Positions 17,903-30,693 of a stretch of 64,000 nt of DNA are shown piece after piece; positions within the stretch are counted from its first letter, which is position 1, and each line of letters opens with the position of its first letter. Source of the stretch: Opisthocomus hoazin (Eukaryota; Chordata; Aves; Opisthocomiformes; Opisthocomidae); assembly GCF_030867145.1 (NCBI RefSeq), contig NC_134418.1, forward strand, positions 312,501 to 376,500, in the 5' to 3' direction. The position numbers were made by a program, and so were the translations under genes. The notes under the pieces are model-generated. The model searched no databases and was not told where the DNA came from. It worked only from the letters and a program-made list of their open reading frames with translations.

Positions 17903-20109
17903 CTACAAGAGAGGAGAAAAGTGACAGGTGGCTGGACTGCGGCGGTGTAACGAGAAAGCACGAAGCAGGGAAAGGGACAGCGAGAGAAGGACGGGGACAG
18001 GCAGTCCCACAGAGATGGAGAAAGAAGCAGCAGGAAGAGAGGAAGAGTGGCAGCAGAAAGAAGAAGAGGGAGCAGGACAGAGACCGAAAAAGGATGGGGG
18101 AGCAGGACAGAGGCGCAGAAAAAACCTGCAACGGGCAGCACGACAGGAAGGGAGGAAAAAAGAATAGGGGCAGGGACCCGGACTGAGACAGATGGGGAAA
18201 GACAAAAAAAAAAAGCTACAAAAACAGGGCAGAGAGGGAGGAATGAGACAACATGGACAGGGAGCCGGGACCGCAAACGACGGAGGGAAGGGGCGAGGGT
18301 GGGCAGGACAACACGAAACAAACCACATAGCTACACGCTACAGGGAAAAGAGGGAAGACTTAAGAAGTAGGGAGCGGGAGCTGAACAAAAGAGAGCCAGA
18401 GAGGAAAAAGCCAGAGAGTAATGCGTACAGAAAGAAAGGGGGGGGGGATTCTAAAACAGGGTCATCGGGGAGACAGACACAAGTAAGAAGGACAAAGGAC
18501 AAAAGCAACAGGCTACGAGGTGGAGAGGGAAGAATCAATGAATATGGACAGAGCGCTGGCCAGAGAGAGACCGAGAAAGGCAAAAGATGGCACGGGTGAC
18601 AGGGCAGAGAGGGACGAATTTAAAAACCAGGCACAGGGAGTCGGACAGAGGGAAAGGCAGAAATAAGAGGAGAAAAAGTGACGGGCCACGGGGCAGAGAG
18701 GGAGGAATGGATAAAGAGCAACAGGGGACCGGACAGAGCACAATGGAGAATGGAAAAAAAGCAAAAGCACGCTCCAGGGAAGACGGAGGGACTGAAGAAC
18801 AGCGACCAGGAGCTGGACAGCGAGACACAGAGGAAGACCAAAAAACCAACGAAACAAAACCAGTGATGGGCTACAAGATGGGCTGGGGGAAACACAAAAC
18901 AGCGCCAGGGAGCTGGACACAGAGAGATGGAGACAGACAGACCAATAGCGTGGGGCTACAGGGGGCAGAGGAACGAATTAAACACTGAGGACGGGGAGCC
19001 AGACAGAGAGAGAGGGAGATCGCGGAGAACAGTGGTGGGTGCAGGAAGAAGAGGTAAGAGTTAATAAATGGGGACAGGGAGCCGCACAGGGAGGGACCGA
19101 GAAAGGCAAACACAGCAGCAGGGCATAGGGCAGAGAGGAAGAACTAAAAAACAGGGGCAGTGAGACAGACATAGAGAGATGGAGAAAAGAAAAAAGCAAT
19201 GGGTGATGTGGCAGAGAGGGAGGACTTAAAAACAGGCACGGGAAGCAAGAAAGACTGAAAGGGGGGGGGGGCGGCGCTGAATCCAATAGGCAACAGGATG
19301 GAGAGGGAGGACTTAAAAGTGAGGGACGAGAAGCTGGGAAGACAGAGAGGTGGAGAAAGAAACAGAATCACAACACGCTACAGTGCCAAGAAGGAAGAAG
19401 CTGAACAACAGGGACAGGGAGCCAGACAAAGAGAGCCAGAGAAAGAAAAAATACCGACGGGCCACAGGACAGAGAGGGAGGAATGAAACAATAGGGATCC
19501 GGAGCCGGGCAGTCAGAGAGGGAGGAAGAAGAAATAGCCAGGGGCAATAAGGCAGAGAGAGAAGGCGGCAAAAACAGGGATCTGGACCAGATCGATGACA
19601 AAAGACAAGGACAGTGATGGGCTATAGGGAGGAATGCGAAGACAGGGGCGAGGCGCCAGATGCGGAGCAAGGCATACAGGAAGTACAGCAAAAGCTAGAG
19701 AGCAGAGAGGGAGGAATTAAACCACAGGGATAGGGAGCCGGGGAGGGAGCTGGAAAAAGGGATGGAGGAGGGGAGACGAGGAGGAATTAAAAAATTGGGA
19801 TCCAGAGCCCGAGAAAGAAGTAAAATTGCCACAGGCTAAATAAAGGGCCCAGAAGGAAGAAATTGAAAACCAGGGAGCAGAAGCCAGCCAGAGAGAGACG
19901 CAGAAAGGAAAAACCACGATGGGCTCCCAGATGGAGAGGGAGGAATTTCAAAAAGGAAGGGAGCGGGAGCCATACACAGAGAGACAGAAAAAGGGAAGAT
20001 AGCAACAGGCCACAGGGCAGCGAGGGAAGAATTGAAAAGTAGGGACAGGAAGCCGGACAGAGCGCAACGAGAAAGAAATGGCCGGGGGGGAAACACAGCA
20101 CCACCACCT
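17903..20109. repeat. Purine-rich minisatellite array GA1, unit 2
   Basis: Near-identical to unit 1 GA1. The G tract is G11 (19261-19271). A short stretch near 19630 lacks a gagaggga phrase present in unit 1. No gene seen. Confidence 0.9.
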
Positions 20110-20129
20110 GCGACAGGCTACAGGGCTAG

Positions 20130-20594
20130 CCCAAGCTGGCCAGTGGAAATATTCCGTACCACAGACGTCACGCACAGCTTATAAATGGGGGCTGGCTGCG
20201 GGGCAGGAATCAGCTCTTGTCGTTTCCGCGAGTTGGAACCCGCTCTCGTCCGGGAGGTCAAACTATTTTGGAATTTAGCGAAACTTGCGATTTCCGGGTT
20301 CCGCAATCGCTGTTCGGGGACTGCCTGTGAATCGGTCATCGGGTGGTGAGAGAAACTGTACTGCGTATAGTTTGGTTCGCATGTGCGTTGTTGCAATTAT
20401 TATCATCGTTATTAGAATTATCAGCAGTATTTCCTTTGTTGCCTTACTAAACTGTCTTTATCTCAACCGACAAGTTTGACCTTTTGTCCATTTGTCCTCC
20501 GCATCCCGCTGGGGAGGGAACGGGCCGGGGGTGGGGGCTGTGAGCGAGCAGCTCTCTAGTGCTTAGTTGCCGGCTGCCAAGTTAAACCATGACA
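20130..20594 (+). mobile_element. 5'-truncated solo ERV LTR, unit 2
   Basis: Same truncated LTR with CRE, TATA and U5 as unit 1, including the tgaatcgg variant and the same junctions with purine repeat. It was therefore amplified with the unit rather than inserted anew. Confidence 0.75.
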
Positions 20595-21776
20595 GACAGA
20601 GAGGGAGGAATTAAAAAAAAACAGGACTGGGAGCAATCTACAGAGAGACGTCCGGGAACGAAAGTGTAAACAGCACCGCGTACAGGGCAGAGAGGGAGGA
20701 ATTCAACAAAAATAGTAAGTAAAGACAGGGAGCCGGACAGAGGGACACAGAGACAGAGAAAACAGCAATGGGCTACAAGACAGAGAGGGGGGGATTAAAA
20801 AATCCTGGCGGGGAGCCGGACCGGGAGAGACGGCCAAAGAAATGAAATCGCGCCGTGGCACAGGGAAGACAGGAGGACAACACTGAAAACCAGGGCCTGG
20901 GAACTGGAAAGAGAGCGCCAGAGAATGAAAGAACTCCTGACGGGCTCTAGGGCAGAGACAGGAGGAATGAAAAAACAGGGGCGGGGAGACAGAGAGAGAC
21001 AGAGAGAGAGAAATAAGAGGGGGGGAAAGCAACAGGCCGCAGGCTCCGGAGGGAGGAAGTGCGAAAGAGGGGCTGGGAGCCGCACAGGGAGAGGGTGGAG
21101 AAACAGACCTGCAGAAGTGACAGGGTATGGGGCAGAGAGGGAGGAACTTAAAAAAATCAGGACCTTGAGCCAGAAGAGACGGAGAAAATAAAAATGGTGA
21201 CGGGTAACAGGGCAGAGAGGGAGGAATGAAAAAACAGGGACAGGAAGCCAAAACAGAGAGACTGCGAAGGCAAAAAGTCCCGACAGCTTCCGCAGAGAGG
21301 GCGAGGAACTGAAACTTAGAGACAGGGAGTTGGACAGAGAGAGACAGAGAAAGAAAAAGAGAAAAAAGACGGAGATGCAGAAAGGGAAAAGGAGCGACAG
21401 GACAGAGAGGGAGGAATTCAAAATGAGGGGCAGGGAGCAGAATAGAGAGAGATAGAGAAAGAGGCAGACGCGCAACGTGCTACGGAGCTGAGAAGGAAGA
21501 CCTTGAACCAGAGGGACAGGGAGCCGGACAGAGAGTCCCAGAGACGGCAAAAGTACCGACGGGCTATAGGGCAGAGAGGGGGGAAAGCAAAAACCGTGAT
21601 CGGGAGCCAGACAGAAAGAGATAGGGAAGGAAAAAAAAGCCACGGGCTACAGGGCAGAGAGAGGGAGGACCTAAAAGATGGGGACAGGGAGCTGGTCAGA
21701 GATGGAGAAAGCAGGTACATGGGAGCGGGGAGGGGGTTGGAGGGGGCAGGGAGGAAAAAAAAGCCAAAAAGCACAG
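20595..21776. repeat. Purine-rich minisatellite array GA2, unit 2
   Basis: Same roughly 84-bp array as unit 1, full length. No gene seen. Confidence 0.9.
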
Positions 21777-21857
21777 CAGTGTGGGAAAGAGAGGGATCCA
21801 GGGGAGAGCCCGGGATGCAGAAGAGGGGCGACAGGGCCCCGAGGGCCCGGCACTCAC

Positions 21858-21967
21858 CGCAGATCTCGCTCTTAGCACTGCCGGGAGACTCTGCTGCTTC
21901 AGACGCTTCTCTCTCCTGCTCTCCTCCCTTCCTCTTCCGTAACTCCGGTCGCTTGGCTGTCCCCCAC
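21858..21967 (-). other. 110-nt exon-like block E2, unit 2
   Basis: Splice sites intact; very close to E2 of unit 1. Confidence 0.55.
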
Positions 21968-21972
21968 CTAAG

Positions 21973-23713
21973 AGAAAACGTCCATGTCTCGCAGCTCTGG
22001 CGAGACAAGGCTCCCTAGACACGTAGCCTCGCCTGCTCACGCACTACGCGCAGGAACAAGACAAGAGGGAAAGAGAGAGAGAGAGAGAGAATGACGAGCG
22101 GGCAGCAGAACTGACGGATCAAGAGAGAAACTGAATCAGGGGAATAAAGAACGCTGGAGGGAGACAAACGTACAGGCAACAAGCCAGATGGACGAGGGCA
22201 GGAGACACACAGATCAGGACAAAGAGGTGGAGAAAGTGAAAACAGTGATGGGCTGCAGGATGAGAAAAAAGGCCAAGGAGCAGGACAGAGGAGAATAACG
22301 GGACAGCAAGCTGGACAGGGGCATATAGCAAGAAACAAAGGGACAGGCAGCAGTATGGAGATATACAGACAAAGAGTTACGGGGAGGATGGAGGACAGAG
22401 AGAATGAGAGAAAAGGGACAGGGAGGGGGGCACAGATGGAGAAAGAAATGCTGGCGACAGAGAGAGGAAGAAAGCGACAGGACAGAGGCAGAGAGGTAGA
22501 GAAAGGAAGAAAAAAGTAGCGACGAGTAGGAGGCCAGAGGCACAAGGAAAAGACAGGAGGAAGGACAGAGTGACAGAGAAAACCGGTGAGGGACAGGACG
22601 CCAGAAAGAAAGATACTGTGAAAGAGAGCGCGACAGGGAGCAGGACGCTGGGACAGACAGCAACCGAGAGCAACCGAGAGAACGGCAGCGAGGTGGAGCA
22701 CAAGAGAAAACAGGGACTGAGAGCAAGACCGAGGGGTGAAGCAATAAATAATGGGGCTGGGGAGCAGGACAGCAGAAGAGAGAGACAGAGAAGGGGACAC
22801 ATAAGACAACCGCAAACTGAGAGGGAGAAGGAGAAGAGCACAGAGGGTCACAGACAAAAAGAGAGGGACGGCAGAAAGAGAAAAACAAGACGAGGGAGAA
22901 GGACTGAGGAGCAGAGAGAAAAAAGTACAGGGAAAAGGACAGAGATGCAGAAAACAAGGCAAGACTGGAGCCAGAACACAGGGCAAAACTGACAAGGACA
23001 GGCAGCGCAACAAAGGGATGGAGGAGGAAAGAACAGTGATGGGCCGCAGCACAGAGGAAAAGAGAGAAAAAGAGCAAGAAGAGCAAGAGAAGGAGAATGA
23101 CAGGAGGGTGTAGACAGAAAGACTGGGACACGTCAAAGGGGCACTTGGGGGACACACACATCGGAAGGGTAGAAAGGAAAAGGGAGGGATGGGGAGCAAG
23201 ACAGCGTGATAGAGCGAGACGGAGGAAATGGAGTGCAAGGGCGCAGAAAAGCAGAGGTACTGGGAAGAGGAAAGAACGTCAGGGAGAGAAAGGTGAGGGT
23301 GGGGAGCAGGAGAGAGGTAGAGAACAAAAAAAATAGCCACAGGCAGAATAACAGAAATACGGAGAATAAAAAATTACTTCCAGGCAGCAGGACAGAGGCA
23401 CAGAGCAAGAGGAACAAAAAACCACAGGGAGAAGGACGGGTAACACACAGCATGACACTGCGGGAGTGAGAGGACGGAACAGGGCAAGGCAGAGGAATGA
23501 GGAGCAAAAAAAAAAAACAACCCAGCAAACAGAAAGGGAACTGGACAGAGATAGGCAGCAGGGCACAGAGATGGAGAAAGAAAAAACAGCAACAAGGACA
23601 GGGAATGAGGAATAGAGAGGAAAAGAGCGGGACAGGGAAACAAATACAGACAAAAGAAGGGGAGGTACAGGGAAGGAAAAGAAAAGCTGGGGGGGGGGGG
23701 GGGGGAGGAGGAA
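21973..23713. repeat. Purine-rich array GA3, unit 2
   Basis: As unit 1, with a shorter AG run and a G17 tract (23689-23705). No gene seen. Confidence 0.88.
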
Positions 23714-23800
23714 TCACAGCAGCATGGGAGAGAGAAGGATCCAGGGGAGGGCCCGGGACGAAGAAGAGGAGCGACAGGGCCCCGGAGGCCCGCCACTCAC

Positions 23801-23910
23801 CGCAGATCTCGCTCTCGGCGCTGCCGGGAGACTCTGCCGCTTCAGGCGCTTCTCTCTCCTGCGCTCCTCCCTTCCTCTTCCGTAAGTCCGGTCGCTTGGC
23901 TGTCCTACAC
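23801..23910 (-). other. 110-nt exon-like block E3, unit 2
   Basis: Splice sites intact. Carries gatctcg like most E1 copies rather than gctctcg of E3 in unit 1. Confidence 0.6.
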
Positions 23911-23915
23911 CTAAG

Positions 23916-25375
23916 AAAAAACGCGCATGTGTCGCGGCTCTTAGGAGACGAGGCTCCCTAGGCACGTAGCCTCGCTCGCTCACGCGCTCCACAACCGTAC
24001 CATGCTGCTGCTGGTGACACATACAGACCCTGCGGGACACGCTGGCGGCCTGGCCTGCTGCAGGCTACCAAGAGGGAGCCTTCCTCACCCGCAGAGGCAG
24101 GCTCTCTCCTGCCTGCGGAGCCAGGCAGCTGCCAGCCAGGTGGCCTTCCATTTTTTCTTCTTCTTCAGCCTTCTCGGGACTCTCCAGCTTCAGCCCCGCC
24201 AGCTCCCGTCCGCAGCCACTCAGCGCTCCGCCTCTCCCTTTTCGCCCCCACGACGCCAGGAGACCGAGGCCCGGCACACACAGCCCTCATAAGCCTGGAG
24301 CGGGCGCAGCCAACGGCATCCCCAGGGCAGGAACGGACAAGCGCGGCCCCTGCCACAGAGAAAGAAGCAGCGGCGACCGCGTTAAGGGAGGCCGAGGCAC
24401 GCTCGAGGCCCAGTGTGCTGCCCGCACCACGGGCCTTGGGGGAGGCCGGGGGCTCCGGGACAGGCTTCAGGGGACGTGCTGGAGCTGGGGGCGGCTGCGC
24501 GGGGCGAGCGGGGCCGGGGAGCGCTGCCGAGTTGGGGGGGGTGCCCGCCTCCTTCCCCCCTTCCCTTCCGTCACCTCCCGCCTCTGGCCCCGGGGCTGCC
24601 GGCACCCGCCTCGCCTCCAGCGCACCGGCAGCCTGTCGCAGCGGACGGCTCGAAGCTTCCCGTCCCACCACCCTCGGGCAACCACCACGCACCCCCGCAC
24701 CCGCCGGAGGGGAGCCCGCGCCTCACGGCTGGCCTCTCCGCTCCCCCGCCGCCCCGGCACCCGACACCAGGGCGCCGCCATGCTGCTGCGCCGCACTGCG
24801 CATGCGCCACGCGCCGACGGCGCGCCGGAGGGGCCACAGCCTGCGCGCAACGCCTGGCTGCAGTACCGCTCCGGGTCGGGGCAGCGCGCGTCGCCGGCAC
24901 GGGGCGGCACCTCCGCACGGCTCCGGGCAGCCCCCGACTCGCGGCTCCGACACGGCGCCGAACCCCCGCCCCTCCCTGTCCCCGACACGGACCCCGCCCT
25001 CCCGGGGGCTTTTCCCCGGGACGCGCTGCTCCATCCACCTCCCCCCCCACCCCGCGCTCACCTTCTCCCTCGCTGCAGCCGCAGCCCGGCCACGGCTCCG
25101 CTCCTCCCTCGGCTCGCACCGGCCCCTCCACGGCCACCCCGGTCACGGCAGCACCGGGCCCTCCACCGGCAGAGGGAGGGGCCGTCGCCATCAGCCGTGC
25201 TGCCCACACCTGGGGCTCCCCCGGCCCCGGGCCCACGACTGGAGCCCGGCAGGAACAGGGGGCCGTCGCCCCTGCCCCACAGCCCGTCCCCTCCTCCCTT
25301 GGGCTCTGGCACAGCCCCTCGTCCCGTGCAAACCAAGCACAAATGCAGCCGCGAGGGCAAAAGGGACCGCAGGTC
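23916..25375 (-). promoter_or_regulatory. CpG-rich island B, unit 2
   Basis: Shorter than B1. The bases between leader exon and GC core are reduced to ctccgggtcggggcagcg. NRF1 match TGCGCATGCGCC and leader are present. One inner donor-type leader lies near 25060. Confidence 0.7.
24727..24781 (-). other. Leader exon candidate MAAPWC, island B unit 2
   Basis: 55-nt leader, with the weaker AGCC|GTGAGG donor version. Confidence 0.45.
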
Positions 25376-25582
25376 TTTATTAGTCACGCACCCAGCCAGT
25401 CCTGGGAGCCGCTCTGCTCCGGGGCTCGGGGCCCCCGATGCTCCCTCTGCCCCTCCGACACCTCGGCAGTCCTTCCCGCAACTGCGCCCGTTGCTCCAGC
25501 AGGGAACAGTCGGTCAGTCGGCTCCCGGAGCGATGCGCTGTTCGGCAGAGGCCGCCAAAAATGAGGAGCAGGGTGCAGGCCA
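25376..25582 (-). other. Terminal exon-like segment T_B, unit 2
   Basis: One base is missing relative to unit 1 at the stop, giving GACTAATAAAG: the phase-1 stop changes from TGA to TAA while the AATAAA (25376-25381) is kept. Acceptor intact. Confidence 0.6.
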
Positions 25583-26250
25583 CTACAAGAGAGGAGAAAA
25601 GTGACAGATGGCTGGACAGCGGCGGTGTAACGAGAAAGCACGAAGCGGGGAAAGGGACAGCGAGAGAAGCACGGGGACAGGCAGTCCCACAGAGATGGAG
25701 AAAGAAGCAGCAGGAAGAGAGGAAGAGTGGCAGCAGAAAGAAGAAGAGGGAGCAGGACAGAGACCGAAAATGAAGAACGGGGAGCAGGAAGGAGATGCAA
25801 AAAAAAACCCTGTAGAATTGAAAGAGGAAAAAAGAATAGCGGCAGGGACCTGGGCAAAGAGAGATGAGGAAATAGAATAGAATAGACATGGAGAAAGCAG
25901 TAGATCTGTGACGCGCTATGGAGCCGAGAAGGAAGGCCTCAAATCAAGGGACAAGGAGCCAGACAAAAGAGCACCAGAGACAGCAAAAGTACTGACAGGC
26001 TACAGAGCAGGAGGAAAGCAAAAGTAGTAACCGGGAGCTGAACAGAAAGAGGGGAAGAAGGAAAAAAACGCCACGGGCTGCAGGGCAGAAAGAGGGAGGA
26101 CCTAAAAGATGGGGACAAGTCAGAGACAGATGGAGAAAGAAGGTACACAAGAGCAGAAAAAAAAATAATCGTAGCAGTGTGGGAAAGAGAGGGAGCCAGG
26201 GGAGGGCCCAGGATGCAGAAGAGGGGTGACAGGGCCCCAAGGGCCCAGGA
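25583..26250. repeat. Purine-rich array GA4 plus E4 flank, unit 2
   Basis: As unit 1, with minor substitutions. No gene seen. Confidence 0.85.
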
Positions 26251-26255
26251 CTCAC

Positions 26256-26365
26256 CGCAGCTCTCACTCTCGGTGCTGCCGGGAGACTTGGACACTTCAG
26301 ATGCTTCTCTCTCCTTCTCTCTTCCCTTCTTCTTCTGTAACTCAAATCGTTTGGCTCGCCTCCAC
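26256..26365 (-). other. 110-nt exon-like block E4, unit 2
   Basis: Splice sites intact. One frame reads RRAKRFELQKKKGREKEREA, with F and K changes from unit 1 shared by units 3 and 4. Confidence 0.55.
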
Positions 26366-26588
26366 CTGAGAGAAAATGCATGTGGTTGTCTTAGAGCTCA
26401 TACGAGACGCGGCTTCCTAGACAAGAAGCCTCACTGCACACTGTATGCAGGAATAGGACAGAGAAAGAGAGAGAATATGATGAGTGGGAAGCAGAACTCA
26501 CAGATCGAGAGAGAACTTGAATCAGAGGAATAAACAAGGCAGGAAAGAGAGATAAAGACAGGGAAGAAGCCGGAAGAAAAGGGCCTTT

Positions 26589-27005
26589 CTGGCCTCTACT
26601 CACACCCCCCAGCCTCCCATCTCTTTCCAGCCTCCTTTTTTTCTGGCCTCTACTCTCGCCCCCGGCCTCCCACCCCTCTGCGGCCTCCCACCCCTCTGCG
26701 GCCTCCTTTTTTTCTTTCTGGCCTCTACTCTCGCCCCTGGCCTCCCACCCCTCTGCGGCCTCCTTTTTTTCTTTCTGGCCTCTACTCTCGCCCCCGGCCT
26801 CCCACCCTGCTGCGGCCTCCCACCCCTTTCCGGCCTCCTTCTTTTTCTGGTCTCTACTCTCGCCCCCAGCCTCCCACCCCTCATCAGCCTCCTACCTCCC
26901 ATTTTGCTGGCCTCTACATAGTTCAGCTTCCCACCCCTCTGCAACCTCCTACCTCTTTCCAGCCTCCACTCCCCGCCCCAAGCTTCCCACCCCCGTCCCC
27001 ACACA
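26589..27005. repeat. Pyrimidine-rich 75-bp VNTR, about three copies, unit 2
   Basis: Copies start at about 26645, 26719 and 26777 (the last spacing is shortened to 58), so the array is already contracted compared with unit 1. Confidence 0.92.
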
Positions 27006-28424
27006 CTGACAGAAAGAGAAAAACGACAGTGAACAGGGAAAAAGGTATTAAGAAACAAAGAAAGGGTCAGACGAAGAAGAGGGTGGTTAGGGTTGGAACC
27101 CCAACACAAACCAGCAAGGGGCTAGTGGACAGAGAGAGAGGAAGAGAAGAAAGGGCCGGGAAGCAAGACAGAGAAGGAGAGAAAGGCAAAAAGGGAGAGC
27201 CGGCTGGACAGGGACGTATAGCAAGAAACAACCAGACAGGCAGCAGGACAGAGACACAGAGACAGAAAAACCGGGGAACAGGAACCAGGACAGAGTGACG
27301 GCGAGAGGAAACAAGGGCCAGGGAGCAGGACAGCGATGGAGAAAGAAGCACTGCGGCAGCAGGGTAGAAAGAGAAGGAAGAAAGGCCAGAAGAAGGATGG
27401 GGAATGACAGAGAAGGGAAAGAGAAGGACAAGGAGCAGGACAGATTGTCAAAGAAAGGGAGTGGGACAAGGTGATACTGAGAGAGAAAAAGGGGACAGGG
27501 AGGCAGGATAAAGTGAAAGACAGGCAAAAATAAGAGACAGGGGAGCAGGACAGAGACGGAGGGGGAAACGCCTCGGCTGGGCAGCAGGAGAGAGAGGCGG
27601 AGAAGGGAAAAAACAGCACAAAACCTGGGACGGCCAACCTGGGTGGGCGGGGAGCAGGTCAGAGAGCCGGAGAAAGGAAAAACACTGCTGTGGAGCAGCA
27701 GAGGGGAACGGAGAAAGAAAGAGAGCGAGGGGGAGCAGGGCAGAGAAACGGAGAGAGAAAATAAGTGACGGGGAGCAGGGCAGAGCCCTAGGAAGACGAA
27801 AATAAGACACGGGAGAAGACCGAGGAGCTCAGAGAGAAAGAAGGGTCGAAAGAAAACGCCAGAGAGGTAGAGAAATCAAGAAAAACAGGGACGAGGAGCC
27901 TTGCAGAGACGGAGCACGAAAATGTTGGGCCGGTGAGCGCGAAAGAGGGAGAGAGAGACAGGGGCAGGGGGAGGAGATGAAGAAGAAAGGAGAGACAAAG
28001 ATGGCAATGGAGCACAGGACACACAGGCAGAGAGAGAAAAAGGACAGTGAACAGGAAAAAAGGGACCGAGAAACAAAGAAAGGGTCAGATCTAGACAAAG
28101 AGACCAAGAAGAGGGGAGGTGGGGGGGGGGGTGCAGGGAAACCCCAAAACAAACCAGCAAGGGGCTACAGGACGGAGAGAAAGGGCCATGAAGCAGGACA
28201 GAGAAGGAGAGAAAGGCAAAAAGGGAGAGCTGGCTGAACAGGGACGTATAGCAAGAAACGACCGGACAGGCAGCAGGACAGAGAAACAGAGACAGGGAGC
28301 CGGCTAAAGAAATTCTGGAGGGAGAAAAAGAGGGAGAGGTAGCAGGACACAAACACAGACAGAAGACGGGAGGTACAGGGAAAGGGAAAGAAAAGGAAAA
28401 AGAAAAAAAAAACAAACAAAACAA
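27006..28424. repeat. Purine-rich array GA5, unit 2
   Basis: As unit 1. No gene seen. Confidence 0.88.
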
Positions 28425-28511
28425 TCACAGCAGCGTGGGAGAGAGAAGGATCCAGGGGAGGGCCCGGGACGCAGAAGAGGGGCGACAGGGCCCCGGAGGC
28501 CCGCCACTCAC

Positions 28512-28621
28512 CGCAGATCTCGCTCTCGGCGCTGTCGGGAGACTCTGCCGCTTCAGGCGCTTCTCTCTCCTGCGCTCCTCCCTTCCTCTTCCGTAAGTCC
28601 GGTCGCTTGGCTGTCCTACAC
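28512..28621 (-). other. 110-nt exon-like block E1, unit 3
   Basis: Identical in type to E1 of unit 1 (ggcgctgtcggg variant); splice sites intact. Confidence 0.6.
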
Positions 28622-29449
28622 CTAAGAAAAAACGCGCATGTGTCGCGGCTCTCAGGACACGAGGCTCCCTAGGCACGTAGCCTCGCTCGCTCACGCGCTC
28701 CACAACCGTACCATGCTGCTGCTGGTGACACATACAGACCCTGCGGGACACGCTGGCGGCCTGGCCTGCTGCAGGCTACCAAGAGGGAGCCTTCCTCACC
28801 CGCAGAGGCAGGCTCTCTCCTGCCTGCGGAGCCAGGCAGCTTCCAGCCAGGTGGCCTTCCATTTTTTTTTCTTCTTCAGCCTTCTCGGGACTCTCCAGCT
28901 TCAGCCCCGCCAGCTCCCGTCCGCAGCCACTCAACGGTCCGCCTCTCCCTTTTCGCCCCCACGACGCCAGGAGACCGAGGCCCGGCACACACAGCCCTCA
29001 CAAGCCTGGAGCGGGCGCAGCCAACGGCATCCCCAGGGCAGGAACGGACAAACGCGTCCTCAGCGCGGCCCCTGCCACAGAGAAAGAAGCAGCGGCGACC
29101 GCGTTAAGGGAGGCCGAGGCACGCTCGAGGCCCAGTGTGCCGCCCGCACCACGGGCCTTGGGGGAGGCCGGGGGCTCCGGGACAGGCTTCAGGGGACGTG
29201 CTGGAGCTGGGGGCGGCTGCGCGGGGCGAGCGGGGCCGGGGAGCGCTGCCGAGTTGGGGGGGGGTGCCCGCATCCTTCCCCCCTCACCCTGCGTCACCTC
29301 CCGCCTCTGGCCCCGGGGCTGCCCGCACCCGCCTCGCCTCCAGCGCACCGGCAGCCTGCCGCAGCGGGCGGCTCGAAGCTTCCCGTCCCACCACCCTCGG
29401 GCAGCCACCACGCACCCCCGCACCCGTCGCAGGGGAGCCCGCGCCTCAC

Positions 29450-29504
29450 GGCTGGCCTCTCCGCTCCCCCGCCGCCCCGGCACCCGACACCAGGGCGCCG
29501 CCAT
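29450..29504 (-). other. Leader exon candidate MAAPWC, island A unit 3
   Basis: 55-nt leader with AGCC|GTGAGG donor. Confidence 0.45.
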
Positions 29505-29677
29505 GCTGCTGCGCCGTACCGCGCATGCGCCACGTGCCGACGGCGCGCCGGAGTGGCCAGTCCCCAGTCCCTGCGCGGAACGCCGGGCTGCAGTACCGCA
29601 TCGCGGCCAGGGGACGGCGCCAGCGGACACGGCGCGGCGCCCACGCCCGGCCCCACCTCCGGGTCCAGGCAGCGCGC

Positions 29678-29715
29678 GCCGCCGGCAGGGGGCGGCGCCG
29701 CCGGCAGGGGGCGGC
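29678..29715. repeat. 19-bp GC VNTR with CTCF-like core, two copies, unit 3
   Basis: Two copies of gccgccggcagggggcggc with the same CTCF-like CCGGCAGGGGGCGG core. Confidence 0.88.
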
Positions 29716-30145
29716 GCCTCCGCACGGCTCCGGGCAGCGCCCTGCCGCGCGCCTCCCGCTCCGGGCAGCCCCCGACTCGCGGCTGCGACACGGCGCCGCA
29801 CCCCCGCCGCTCCTTGCCCCCGACCTCCCGGGGGCTTTTCCCCAGGACCTGCCACTCCATCCACACCCCCACACACCCCGCGCTCACCTTCTCCCTCGCT
29901 GCAGCCGCAACCCGGCTACGGCTCCGCTCCTCCCTCGACTCGCACCGGCCCCTCCACAGCCACCCGGGGCACGGCAGCACCGGGCCCTCCACCGGCAGAG
30001 GGAGGGGCCGTCGCCATCAGCCGTGCTGCCCGCACCTGGGGCTCCTCCGGCTCCGGCCCACGGCTGGATCCCACGGTGCCGTCATTGGGCAAACACAAAG
30101 ACCCTCTGAAGCCGTTTGGGCATTTCAGCAAGCAGGCAGGCGTCC

Positions 30146-30151
30146 TTTATT
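30146..30151 (-). terminator. Poly(A) signal AATAAA inside island A, unit 3
   Basis: Same hexamer and GU-rich downstream sequence as unit 1. Confidence 0.55.
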
Positions 30152-30214
30152 GCAGCACCGGACACACAGGGCACGGCTCCTCCCAGCGCGCACAGCACCT
30201 GTGCCACTCGAGCG

Positions 30215-30485
30215 GCAGTACCGAATTTTGGTCACCGGGTAGCAGCAGCGAGCTCTTGGACACGGCGCCACCGCGCATTCGCGTCTCCCGAGCCGCAGTA
30301 CCGAACTTTGGTCACCGGGTGGCAGCAGCGAGCTCTTGGACACGGCGCCACCGCGCATTCGCGTCTCCCGAGCCGCAGTACCGAACTTTGGTCACCGGGT
30401 GGCAGCAGCGAGCTCTTGGACTCGGCGCCACCGCGCATTGGCGCCACCCGAGCCGCAGTAACGAACTTTGCTCACCGGGTGGCAG
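30215..30485. repeat. 80-bp minisatellite, four copies, unit 3
   Basis: Four copies, including the last ctcaccggg copy, as unit 1. Confidence 0.92.
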
Positions 30486-30693
30486 CAGCGAGCCCTGCGG
30501 CACGCCCGGTCGAGGCGCGGCCGCACCGCTTTCTGGGGACCGGACGCAGCGGGAAGGCTGCAGAAAAACACACGGAACTGACCACAGAACTACCCTTCGT
30601 CCCGCGCAGCGGGGGCTGTGGCGGGACCAAGCACAACGCCTCGTCGCACATGCCCGAGAGCAATGCGGCTGCCCGGCAGCCGAGTCCCTGAAA

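Larger units (their letters stand above)
14979..28424. repeat. Higher-order repeat unit 2 (13,446 bp)
   Basis: Same order of parts as unit 1. The 80-bp minisatellite has two copies instead of four, and the 19-bp VNTR is replaced by the single diverged form found in island B. Island A is a mosaic of A-type and B-type variants. The 75-bp VNTR has about three copies. Confidence 0.95.

Noticed and set aside
22015-23340. Long minus-strand open frame of 441 codons rich in S, L, F, P and C (copies in units 3-5)
   Set aside because: It is the reverse of purine minisatellite. Unit 1 breaks it by small indels, similar frames are open in all three phases nearby, and hydrophobic look-alike segments come from CTT/TCT/CTC composition.
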